Assembly: GCA_016296575.1 (NCBI GenBank) | Contig: JAEDJA010000053.1 | Span: forward strand, 1 to 6,307 | Direction: 5' to 3' | Length of the DNA: 6,307 nucleotides | DNA from: Treponema sp. | Lineage (GTDB): Bacteria > Spirochaetota > Spirochaetia > Treponematales > Treponemataceae | In this document: piece by piece, positions 1-4,816 of the stretch | Layout of the letters: each line of letters begins with the position of its first letter | How positions within the stretch are numbered: position 1 is the first letter of the stretch | The notes under the pieces: generated by a model | Told to the model about the DNA's origin: nothing | The model's input: the letters and a program-made list of their open reading frames with translations, nothing else | Databases searched by the model: none | Program-made: the position numbers and the translations under genes

Positions 1-19
1 CGTCGGCACGAAACTAATT

Positions 20-46
20 TATCTGGCAGCGCAAGCTGTCCAGATA
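20..46. repeat. Hairpin with GCAA loop and one bulged base
   Basis: The arms at 20-30 and 35-46 pair over 11 bp around a GCAA loop (31-34), with one unpaired T at 39. It lies beyond the gpmI relic and is the outermost of six hairpins in the left 260 bases. No T-run follows it on either strand, so it is not a standard intrinsic terminator. Function unknown. Confidence 0.6.
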
Positions 47-50
47 TGAT

Positions 51-90
51 AATGCTAACCTGCAAAGTTTACTTTGTCAGGTTGAGCATT
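51..90. repeat. Long imperfect hairpin over the end of the gpmI relic
   Basis: Arms 51-67 and 72-90 pair over 17 bp, with single extra bases at 77 and 85 and a TTTA loop (68-71). Read on the minus strand, the first arm is the last codons of the relic gpmI (see 69-208) and the loop holds its stop codon. The second arm is a near-exact inverted copy of those codons. No T-run follows, so termination is not clearly supported. Confidence 0.65.
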
Positions 91-208
91 GATTTATCGT
101 AATACGTACGGTCAAGGCACGTTCGCCTTCGGCTCACTTAAAGCCTTGACACGTCCGTTTTGAGGGTGTCTGCCAAGCATACACCCTCAATCACTAGGTG
201 GAACAAAT
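69..208 (-). pseudogene. Relic of a second gpmI 3' end, interrupted by a small insert
   Basis: Two blocks match the end of the intact gpmI. Positions 69-103 align with 272-306 at 29 of 35 bases, including a 17-bp exact stretch (87-103 equals 290-306), and translate as YDKSMLNLTK-stop against YDKSMINWKK-stop. Positions 189-208 align with 304-323 at 18 of 20 bases, and both differences are synonymous third-codon changes in FVPPSD. The pattern is that of a diverged coding sequence, not random similarity. The blocks are separated by 85 bases (104-188), with AAT repeated at both edges. Nothing recognisable of the gene remains upstream of FVPPSD. It is non-functional, left over from an old duplication or from replacement of one gpmI allele by another. 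Confidence 0.75.
104..188. repeat. 85-bp two-hairpin insert in the gpmI relic
   Basis: This segment splits the relic and is bordered by the trinucleotide AAT on both sides (101-103 and 189-191), as a short target duplication would be. It holds one hairpin with arms 111-118 and 143-150 (8 bp) around an inner CGCCTTCGGC, and most of a second with arms 160-169 and 181-190 (10 bp, 11-nt loop). It has no coding potential. It may be a miniature mobile repeat. The outer arm of the second hairpin runs 2 bases into the relic, so the boundary is uncertain. Confidence 0.45.
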
Positions 209-211
209 GTC

Positions 212-261
212 GCAAGCCGATTCTCGGCTTGCTTACCGAGTTTTGGACAAGCCAAAACTCG
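212..261 (-). repeat. Two-hairpin element with GTAA linker, copy 1
   Basis: On the minus strand, 11 bases after the gpmI stop, there is a 10-bp hairpin (arms 252-261 and 237-246, loop CTTGT). A GTAA linker follows, then a 9-bp hairpin (arms 224-232 and 212-220, loop GAA), and then GAC. The same architecture occurs on the plus strand at 4634-4683. The position just after gpmI suggests a role at the mRNA 3' end, but there is no T-run after either stem. Confidence 0.65.
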
Positions 262-271
262 CAACAAAAAA

Positions 272-1930
272 TTACTTCTTCCAGTTAATCATTGATTTAT
301 CGTAATCACTTGGAGGAACAAATCCCATGAGCTGCATCAGTGTGCTTGGCCAGCTAGAGATTCCCAAACCACTGTTCAATTCCAAATCATATTCCCCTTT
401 GTATTCAGGGTCATAGATGATGCCTGGAACTGGATTCAATGAGTGGGATGTCTTTGGCTTTGGTTCGCCGTCGGCACCCATTGCAACGCTACCGTCTTTT
501 TTGTGTTCGTACATATCATCACTGTTTCCATGGTCAGCAGTCAGACACAAAATACCACCTGCTTTTTCAATTGCAGCCTTAAGACGACCAAGCTGTAAAT
601 CCATACCTTCCATAGAACAGCAAACAGCGTTGAATACACCAGTGTGTCCAACCATGTCCCCGTTAGGATAGTTCAAACGGATGTGGTCATATTTTCCACT
701 TTCGATGGCTTCGATTACCTTGTCTGTGATTTCAGCACATTTCATCCATGGACGCTGTTCAAAAGGAACAACATCACTAGGAATTTCCACATAAGTTTCA
801 AGATTTTTATCAAATTCACCAGGACGGTTACCATTAAAGAAGTAAGTAACATGACCATATTTCTGTGTTTCAGAAATTGCCATCAGGTGAACGCCAGATT
901 TTGTAAGATATTCACCCATTGTGCGGTCAATTGAAGGTGGGTTTACAAGGAACTGAGCAGGTTTGTGATTATCACCGTCATATTCCATCATTCCAGCATA
1001 TTCAACAGCAGGACGACGAACCCGGTCAAAGTGAGTAAAATCATCTTCCTCAAATGCAGCAGTGATTTCAAGAGAACGGTCACCACGGAAGTTGAAGAAA
1101 ATAACGCTGTCACCATCAACAATCGGACCAACTGGTTTTCCATCTTTTGCAACAACAAATTCATGCATATCCTGATCCAAAAGACCAGCATTTTCAGAAC
1201 GATAAGTATTTATAGCTTCAGTAGCCGAAGCAAACTGACGACCATCAGCCAGAACATGAGCATGCCAGCCACGTTCAACCATAGACCAGTCAGCACCGTA
1301 ACGGTCCATTGTGATGTACATACGTCCACCACCAGAAGCAATCTGGTAATCAACATCAGTAAATTCAGCAAGATATTTTTCAAGTGGTTCAAAATATTCA
1401 AGAGCAGAAGTTGGAGGAACATCACGACCATCCAAGAGAGCATGAACGCGGAGAGTTTTTACACCTTCTTTGTGAGCCTGAGCAATCATAGCCTTAAGAT
1501 GGTCAATGTGAGAGTGAACGTTACCGTCAGAAACCAATCCCATCAAGTGGAATGTAGAGTTTTTATCCTGAACATTTTTTACAAGCTTTTTCCAAGTAGC
1601 ACCCTGAAACATTGTGCCAGAAGAAATAGATTCACCAACAAGCTTAGCACCCTGAGCAAAAACACGACCACAACCAATAGCATTGTGACCAACTTCAGAG
1701 TTACCCATATCATCATCACTTGGAAGACCAACAGCAGTTCCGTGAGCCTTAAGCTGTGTGTGTGGACAGTTTTTGTGGAACCAGTCCAAATACTTCATTT
1801 TTGAAGCCTTTACAGCATCCCCTTCTTCAAATTTACCATATCCAACACCGTCCATAATAACCAGAACAACTGGTCCCCGGCGTCCTTTCCAATTTGGATT
1901 TTTTTCCAAAGCATGCATTGTGTCTGCCAT
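272..1930 (-). CDS. gpmI: 2,3-bisphosphoglycerate-independent phosphoglycerate mutase
   Basis: This cytoplasmic glycolysis and gluconeogenesis enzyme interconverts 3-phosphoglycerate and 2-phosphoglycerate through a phosphoserine intermediate at a two-metal (usually Mn) site. The 552 residues carry the alkaline-phosphatase-superfamily signatures in order: IMDGVG with metal ligand Asp27, DMGNSEVGH with the catalytic Ser78, DGRDVPPTSA in the substrate-binding insert, FNFRGDRSLEIT, NYPNGDMVGHTG and LTADHGNSDDM with C-terminal metal ligands. It is about 40 residues longer than the common 510-residue bacterial form, partly through an N-terminal extension. The ATG is supported by GAGGT (1937-1941), 6 nt upstream. 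It has its own promoter (2151-2179) and a leader rich in palindromes. The frame is intact with all key motifs. A relic of a second gpmI end lies just downstream (69-208). Identification is secure. Confidence 0.97.
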   Translation of the reverse strand: MADTMHALEKNPNWKGRRGPVVLVIMDGVGYGKFEEGDAVKASKMKYLDWFHKNCPHTQLKAHGTAVGLPSDDDMGNSEVGHNAIGCGRVFAQGAKLVGESISSGTMFQGATWKKLVKNVQDKNSTFHLMGLVSDGNVHSHIDHLKAMIAQAHKEGVKTLRVHALLDGRDVPPTSALEYFEPLEKYLAEFTDVDYQIASGGGRMYITMDRYGADWSMVERGWHAHVLADGRQFASATEAINTYRSENAGLLDQDMHEFVVAKDGKPVGPIVDGDSVIFFNFRGDRSLEITAAFEEDDFTHFDRVRRPAVEYAGMMEYDGDNHKPAQFLVNPPSIDRTMGEYLTKSGVHLMAISETQKYGHVTYFFNGNRPGEFDKNLETYVEIPSDVVPFEQRPWMKCAEITDKVIEAIESGKYDHIRLNYPNGDMVGHTGVFNAVCCSMEGMDLQLGRLKAAIEKAGGILCLTADHGNSDDMYEHKKDGSVAMGADGEPKPKTSHSLNPVPGIIYDPEYKGEYDLELNSGLGISSWPSTLMQLMGFVPPSDYDKSMINWKK

Positions 1931-1945
1931 TTATTTACCTCAATG

Positions 1946-1972
1946 TGGTGATTGAGCCCGTCGAAATCACCA
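1946..1972. repeat. TTGAG/TCGAAA mini-palindrome, copy a
   Basis: Eight-bp arms TGGTGATT and AATCACCA flank the middle of a core that reads TTGAGCCCGTCGAAA on the plus strand. It lies in the gpmI leader, 5 bases upstream of the Shine-Dalgarno sequence, so in RNA it could fold next to the ribosome site. It is one of five copies whose cores agree but whose arms differ. Confidence 0.7.
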
Positions 1973-1990
1973 TTATATTTTCGGACGTTC

Positions 1991-2029
1991 CGTTTACGGT
2001 AGTTTCGACAAGCTCAACCACCGTAAACG
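1991..2029. repeat. TTGAG/TCGAAA mini-palindrome, copy b
   Basis: Outer arms CGTTTACGGT (1991-2000) and ACCGTAAACG (2020-2029) are perfect complements over 10 bp. Inside, on the minus strand, is TTGAGCTTGTCGAAA flanked by further partial pairing. It lies 18 bp from copy a in the gpmI leader. The arms share no similarity with those of copy a except next to the core. Confidence 0.75.
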
Positions 2030-2110
2030 TCGGGTGTTCCGCCATTCCGCTATCGCTCCAGCCGCTTCACTCGCTTTTGCTCGCTCCAGTGGCCGCCTTC
2101 GGCGTGGCTC
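2030..2110. other. GC-rich repeat-like patch in the gpmI leader
   Basis: Forty-six of the 70 bases at 2041-2110 are G or C, in sharp contrast to the AT-rich flanks. The 9-mer TCGCTCCAG occurs twice (2053-2061 and 2081-2089, 28 bp apart). CGCCTTCGGC at 2094-2103 also occurs at 124-133, inside the insert in the gpmI relic. No protein is convincing here. It looks like a composite of intergenic repeat fragments within the transcribed leader. Confidence 0.5.
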
Positions 2111-2128
2111 CATACCCTAACGCATTTC

Positions 2129-2142
2129 AAAATGTACATTTT
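2129..2142. promoter_or_regulatory. Perfect 14-bp palindrome at the gpmI transcription start
   Basis: AAAATGTACATTTT is a perfect palindrome lying about +2 to +15 relative to the start expected from the promoter at 2151-2179. This is a usual place for a repressor operator. No regulator can be named from the sequence, and in AT-rich DNA a chance palindrome is possible. Confidence 0.4.
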
Positions 2143-2150
2143 CTTCAATA

Positions 2151-2179
2151 AATATACAGAATTTTTTTAGGTTTTACAA
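2151..2179 (-). promoter_or_regulatory. Promoter of gpmI
   Basis: On the minus strand TTGTAA (2179-2174) is followed after exactly 17 bp by TATATT (2156-2151), a good sigma-70-type match. The expected start is near 2144, giving a leader of about 214 nt. It lies 30 bp beyond the RhuM-Fic stop. No terminator is visible between the two genes, so read-through from RhuM-Fic is also possible. Confidence 0.6.
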
Positions 2180-2208
2180 TTAAGGGAAGAGAGGATTAGT
2201 GATTTACC

Positions 2209-3147
2209 TTACTTCAAAAAATTCATCACAAGGTTAACCATCAATTCCTTTTCATCCGGCTTACTTTCTGCAATCATAATTGTTAACGCAACAAGAGTAT
2301 TATCGGCAATCCGCTTAACTCCATTTTCAAACAGCCAGTTATTCTTATCAAGAAAATATAGAAACATCGTTGCCGCAATTCTTTTGTTTCCGTCATTAAA
2401 GGAATGATTTTTCGTAATAAAATAAAGAAGATTTGCTGCCTTTTCCTGAAGACTTGGATACAATTCCTTTCCGTCAAACGTCTGATAGATATCGCCTATA
2501 CTTCCCTTAAATGAATCATCCTTTTCGTTTCCAAACAAGTCACTTTCACTGGCAAATTTCATCTGGTCAATTATAGTACGACATTCCTCATAAGTCAGGA
2601 CATAAGTTGAACTGTTTCCTTCAGGCTTATTTACCTTTTGATGATCATAATCATCCAGCAGATTCAGTGCCTGAGTATAGCTTTCCACAACAGAAAGAAT
2701 CTGATTTTTATCCAGCTGATTGTCCGTCTGAAGCTCCAGACGTTTTATTAATTGAATTGTCTGATTCAACTGGCTCAGTCTATTTTCATTTGCCGCATAA
2801 CCATTAAGGATATATTGCTTTAGGACTGTATTTGCCCAACGTCGAAATTCAGTTCCCCGCTTTGATTTTACACGGTATCCAACAGAGATGATTACATCTA
2901 GAGAATAAAAAACTACTGGCTTATCAGAATTTGTAATATGCAAAATTTGCATATTGCTTTTTTGGTCAACTTCTTCTTCGGCAAAAACATTTTTAATATG
3001 TTTTGAAATTACTGATTGATCTCTTTCAAAAAGTTCAATCATTTGCCGCTGGCTAAGCCACACCGTCTCATTATTAAAAGGCACCGAAAGTTTAATACCT
3101 TTGTCTTGAGATTCAAACAATACGAGTTCATTCTGATTCTGTTCCAT
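2209..3147 (-). CDS. RhuM-family protein fused to a Fic/Doc domain
   Basis: This 312-residue protein has two modules. Residues about 8-118 match the RhuM (virulence protein) family: VWLSQRQMIELF...VISKHIKNVF looks like a helix-turn-helix, followed by the hallmark YSLDVIISVGYRVKSKRGTEFRRWA. Residues about 185-312 form a Fic/Doc domain with the active motif HSFNDGNKR (catalytic His248, Asn254, Arg256). Such domains transfer AMP or, in Doc toxins, phosphate to target proteins. The motif mixes Fic (DGN) and Doc (NKR) features, so the reaction is undecided. No (S/T)xxxE(G/N) inhibitory helix is evident and no separate small antitoxin gene adjoins, so it may be self-contained. The ATG is supported by GGAGGA 5 nt upstream, and the gene has its own promoter (3318-3346). 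RhuM-Fic fusions are typical accessory genes of gut and oral bacteria. The biological role is unknown. Confidence 0.88.
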   Translation of the reverse strand: MEQNQNELVLFESQDKGIKLSVPFNNETVWLSQRQMIELFERDQSVISKHIKNVFAEEEVDQKSNMQILHITNSDKPVVFYSLDVIISVGYRVKSKRGTEFRRWANTVLKQYILNGYAANENRLSQLNQTIQLIKRLELQTDNQLDKNQILSVVESYTQALNLLDDYDHQKVNKPEGNSSTYVLTYEECRTIIDQMKFASESDLFGNEKDDSFKGSIGDIYQTFDGKELYPSLQEKAANLLYFITKNHSFNDGNKRIAATMFLYFLDKNNWLFENGVKRIADNTLVALTIMIAESKPDEKELMVNLVMNFLK

Positions 3148-3192
3148 AAGAATCCTCCGTGAGAAAAATAAAAATGTAGTGATTTTCTAACC

Positions 3193-3220
3193 CCTGCCAG
3201 TGTTCCACCCCCACTGCAGG
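3193..3220. repeat. GC-rich hairpin in the RhuM-Fic leader
   Basis: CCTGCCAGTG (3193-3202) pairs with CACTGCAGG (3212-3220) over 9 bp with one bulged C, around a 9-nt loop. It is in the roughly 160-nt leader, about 45 nt before the start codon and clear of the Shine-Dalgarno site. No T-run follows. It could be an RNA structure or another dispersed palindrome. Confidence 0.5.
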
Positions 3221-3317
3221 CAACGCTGAATGATACCTAAAACTACAGCACAAAGCTGCCAAAACAAGACACAATGGTGGACCGATTACACAATCATGTA
3301 AGCTGTTGGATATATTT

Positions 3318-3346
3318 ATTATAGTATAAAAAATATAAAACTGCAA
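3318..3346 (-). promoter_or_regulatory. Promoter of the RhuM-Fic gene
   Basis: On the minus strand TTGCAG (3346-3341) and a perfect TATAAT (3323-3318) are separated by exactly 17 bp. The expected start is near 3311, giving a leader of about 163 nt. The -35 box overlaps the T-run of the lipoprotein terminator, so one gene ends where the next begins. Confidence 0.7.
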
Positions 3347-3389
3347 AAAAAATCCTTCACAAGAGCTTAATCTCCATGAAGGATTTTTT
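3345..3389 (-). terminator. Intrinsic terminator of the lipoprotein gene
   Basis: Arms at 3347-3359 and 3377-3389 form a perfect 13-bp stem around a 17-nt loop. On the minus strand the stem ends in a run of eight T, 47 nt after the lipoprotein stop codon. On the plus strand it ends in six T, so it could work in both directions. Confidence 0.85.
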
Positions 3390-3420
3390 AAATTTCTGGA
3401 ATTGTTAAATAGTTAAATTC

Positions 3421-3436
3421 GTGCCGCTACGGCCAC
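3421..3436. repeat. GC-rich hairpin at the end of the variable region
   Basis: GTGCCG (3421-3426) pairs with CGG and CAC (3430-3432 and 3434-3436) across one bulged base, with a 3-nt loop. It touches the stop codon of the lipoprotein gene. In the Bordetella phage DGR a hairpin just downstream of the variable repeat helps retrohoming, and this hairpin has a similar position but is shorter. Its role here is only suggested. Confidence 0.4.
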
Positions 3437-4419
3437 TACTTAAAAGCCCGAACACTACAAACATAACCGTAATCGTAGTGCTTGTAGGTGAAGTACATAG
3501 AGCCAATGTAGAAACTCAGAGCTCGGGCATAATTATTGGAGGAAGGGTACTGACAACAAGACCAGTACCAGCTTCCGTAAAACTGGTTTCCTCCTGCTTT
3601 TGAAAGGCTTGCATCTACTTCAGTTTTGTTCTGATAGATTGTGTCCAGTTCTGCCACAGTTGGTAAATACCAGCCTTCTGCAAGGTCTCCTGTAAGACCG
3701 TTGGTAGAACTATAATTTATGCAATAGTTCCATGCAGGGTAATTTTCAGGATTGCTCTCTGCATCAGAACAGGCTGCTTTTAGTTTTTCCCAGCCATCGC
3801 TTCCGTCCATGTAGCCGCTTGTTTTATCTCCCTTCAAAGAAGATATGTTTGTGTTGTAACCTTTGGCACTTTCTGTGCACCATGCAAGACCGCTTCTGTT
3901 ATGAACAATTCCTACGCCTAGGGCAGGTTTGTCATTTGTTGCGGCACGAACAATTACGGCGGCAACATTTGATTTTTGTGTGTCAGTTATAGTTATATCC
4001 TTCGGCAGCATTGTTCCGTTTTTTAATACAAAGTCTCCTGGAACACAAGTAGATTTAGTCGGAATAATAAAACTTGCAACAGCACTGTCGTTCATGCCGT
4101 CCTTTACTGCAATTGCCTTAAGTGTTACGGCTTTTGTAATGCTGATTGCTTCTGTGTATTTTGTGCTTGATGCTGTTGGCTCGCTGCCGTTTGTTGTGTA
4201 ATAAATCTTTGCTCCTTCTGTTTCACAAGTAATTGTTACACTTGTTCCGCTGTCTACTGCACCTGATTCAACACTGAATGCTGGGATTGCTACTGTTTCC
4301 TTAGTTAGAGCTGGTGGCAATACAGGATCATCAGTGCTACCATTAGAACAACCAATCATTCCCAATGCAAGAGCTGCCAACACTACAACTCCTGCGACTT
4401 TTTTCAAAATACTTTTCAT
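3436..4419 (-). CDS. Lipoprotein with CHB/HEX domain and DGR-type C-terminal lectin fold
   Basis: The 327-residue precursor begins with a basic, hydrophobic signal peptide and a lipobox MIGC with lipid-anchor Cys24, so it is probably a cell-surface or periplasmic lipoprotein. Residues about 47-118 are a chitobiase/beta-hexosaminidase C-terminal-type domain (KIYYTTNGSEPT, ITKAVTLKAIAVKDG), a beta-sandwich usually acting as an adhesion or spacer module. Residues about 125-327 resemble the DUF1566/formylglycine-generating-enzyme-like C-type lectin fold (SGLAWC, NYPAWNY, AEGWYLPTVAEL), ending in YVCSVRAF. This C-terminal layout is that of Treponema TvpA-type DGR targets, and residues 284-327 would be the variable ligand-binding face. 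GGAG 7 nt before the ATG supports the start, and a strong terminator follows. No enzymatic residues are evident. The likely role is binding of a host, diet or microbial ligand. The ligand is unknown. Confidence 0.85.
   Translation of the reverse strand: MKSILKKVAGVVVLAALALGMIGCSNGSTDDPVLPPALTKETVAIPAFSVESGAVDSGTSVTITCETEGAKIYYTTNGSEPTASSTKYTEAISITKAVTLKAIAVKDGMNDSAVASFIIPTKSTCVPGDFVLKNGTMLPKDITITDTQKSNVAAVIVRAATNDKPALGVGIVHNRSGLAWCTESAKGYNTNISSLKGDKTSGYMDGSDGWEKLKAACSDAESNPENYPAWNYCINYSSTNGLTGDLAEGWYLPTVAELDTIYQNKTEVDASLSKAGGNQFYGSWYWSCCQYPSSNNYARALSFYIGSMYFTYKHYDYGYVCSVRAFK
3439..3570 (-). repeat. Putative DGR variable region (VR)
   Basis: This segment codes for residues 284-327 of the lipoprotein. 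Of the 37 codons for residues 284-320, 30 end in C or T, and most exposed positions are Tyr, Ser, His, Asp, Gly, Phe or Asn (for example HYDYGY). That is what adenine-specific mutagenesis of template AAC/AAT codons yields. Framework residues (WYWS, A, F, G, K, VRAF) recur as in the DGR lectin family. No template repeat was found in the window, so VR status is inferred. Confidence 0.5.
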
Positions 4420-4436
4420 TTTATTTCTCCATTTAG

Positions 4437-4469
4437 TTGCGCAGGTTTCGATGGGCTCAACTGGCGCAA
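4437..4469. repeat. TTGAG/TCGAAA mini-palindrome, copy c
   Basis: Arms TTGCGC (4437-4442) and GCGCAA (4464-4469) flank a minus-strand core TTGAGCCCATCGAAA, with further imperfect pairing next to the core. It starts 6 bases upstream of the lipoprotein Shine-Dalgarno sequence, much as copy a lies next to that of gpmI. Confidence 0.7.
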
Positions 4470-4485
4470 TAGTTTAAAAATAAAA

Positions 4486-4584
4486 AAGGCAATTTCAGAA
4501 ACGGCGGTGGTTGAGGCTCTCGAAACCACCTTTATTCAAGATCATTTCGAAGGGCTCAATGACCACAGTCACTGAAAATGCCTT
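4486..4584 (-). terminator. Terminator-like stem whose loop holds two mini-palindromes
   Basis: Arms 4486-4498 and 4572-4584 match at 12 of 13 positions. On the minus strand the second arm runs directly into TTTTTTATTTTT, the layout of an intrinsic terminator. The 73-nt loop holds two TTGAG/TCGAAA copies: d at 4506-4530 (7-bp arms GGTGGTT and AACCACC, plus strand) and e at 4540-4564 (arms around TCATT and AATGA, minus strand). It lies between the ATPase and lipoprotein genes. It may end ATPase transcription or attenuate the lipoprotein gene. Confidence 0.55.
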
Positions 4585-4633
4585 ATTATTTCCGTAATTT
4601 AATTTTGTTGACGAAAGACTATTTTCCCATGTG

Positions 4634-4683
4634 CTAGTTTTTGCTACGCAAAAACTAGGTAAGCAAAGTGCTAGCTTTGCGAC
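4634..4683 (+). repeat. Two-hairpin element with GTAA linker, copy 2
   Basis: An 11-bp hairpin (arms 4634-4644 and 4648-4658, loop TAC) is followed by a GTAA linker. A 6-bp hairpin comes next (GCAAAG 4663-4668 and CTTTGC 4675-4680), followed by GAC. Sixteen bases spanning the linker match the minus-strand copy at 212-261 at 15 positions, and TTGCGAC is shared at the end. The stem differences between copies are compensated on both arms. The 8-bp tandem repeat starts just beyond it. Confidence 0.65.
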
Positions 4684-4685
4684 CA

Positions 4686-4739
4686 GATGAGCAGATGAGC
4701 AGATGAACTGATGAACTGATGAACTGATGAACTGATGAG
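4686..4739. repeat. 8-bp tandem repeat
   Basis: The unit GATGANNN is repeated six full times plus a partial seventh: two GATGAGCA units, four GATGAACT units and a final GATGAG. It is intergenic, about 265-320 bp upstream of the lipoprotein start and 125-180 bp past the ATPase stop. Perfect short repeats like this slip in replication, so copy number may vary between strains. It is not in a coding frame. Confidence 0.9.
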
Positions 4740-4816
4740 ATTAATATTCAAAATACTTTTTTTCAACATGTTAATATTGTAACATAGAATTTAATTTTTT
4801 ACAGTATTTATTTCCT

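Noticed and set aside
51..90. Integron attC site, because GTTGAGC fits GTTRRRY and the stem has bulged bases
   Set aside because: The opposite box lacks one base of RYYYAAC, the whole structure is far shorter than known attC sites, and the genes here are not cassette-like.
212..261. Standard intrinsic terminator of gpmI
   Set aside because: The stems are strong but no T-run follows either one in the direction of transcription, so it is listed as a repeat element.
965..1804. 279-codon open frame on the plus strand inside gpmI
   Set aside because: It is an antisense shadow of a highly conserved gene, rich in Ser, Thr, Asn and Phe, with no recognisable domain.
3128..3346. 72-codon open frame on the minus strand in the RhuM-Fic leader
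   Set aside because: It overlaps the terminator, the promoter and the RhuM-Fic start, would begin upstream of the expected transcription start, and has no family features.
4686..4739. CRISPR-like array
   Set aside because: The units are 8 bp and contiguous, with no spacers and no cas genes.
4702..4740. Repeated CTGATGA, the hammerhead ribozyme core string
   Set aside because: The match arises from the 8-bp tandem repeat. No stem II followed by GAAA and no flanking stems I and III are present.
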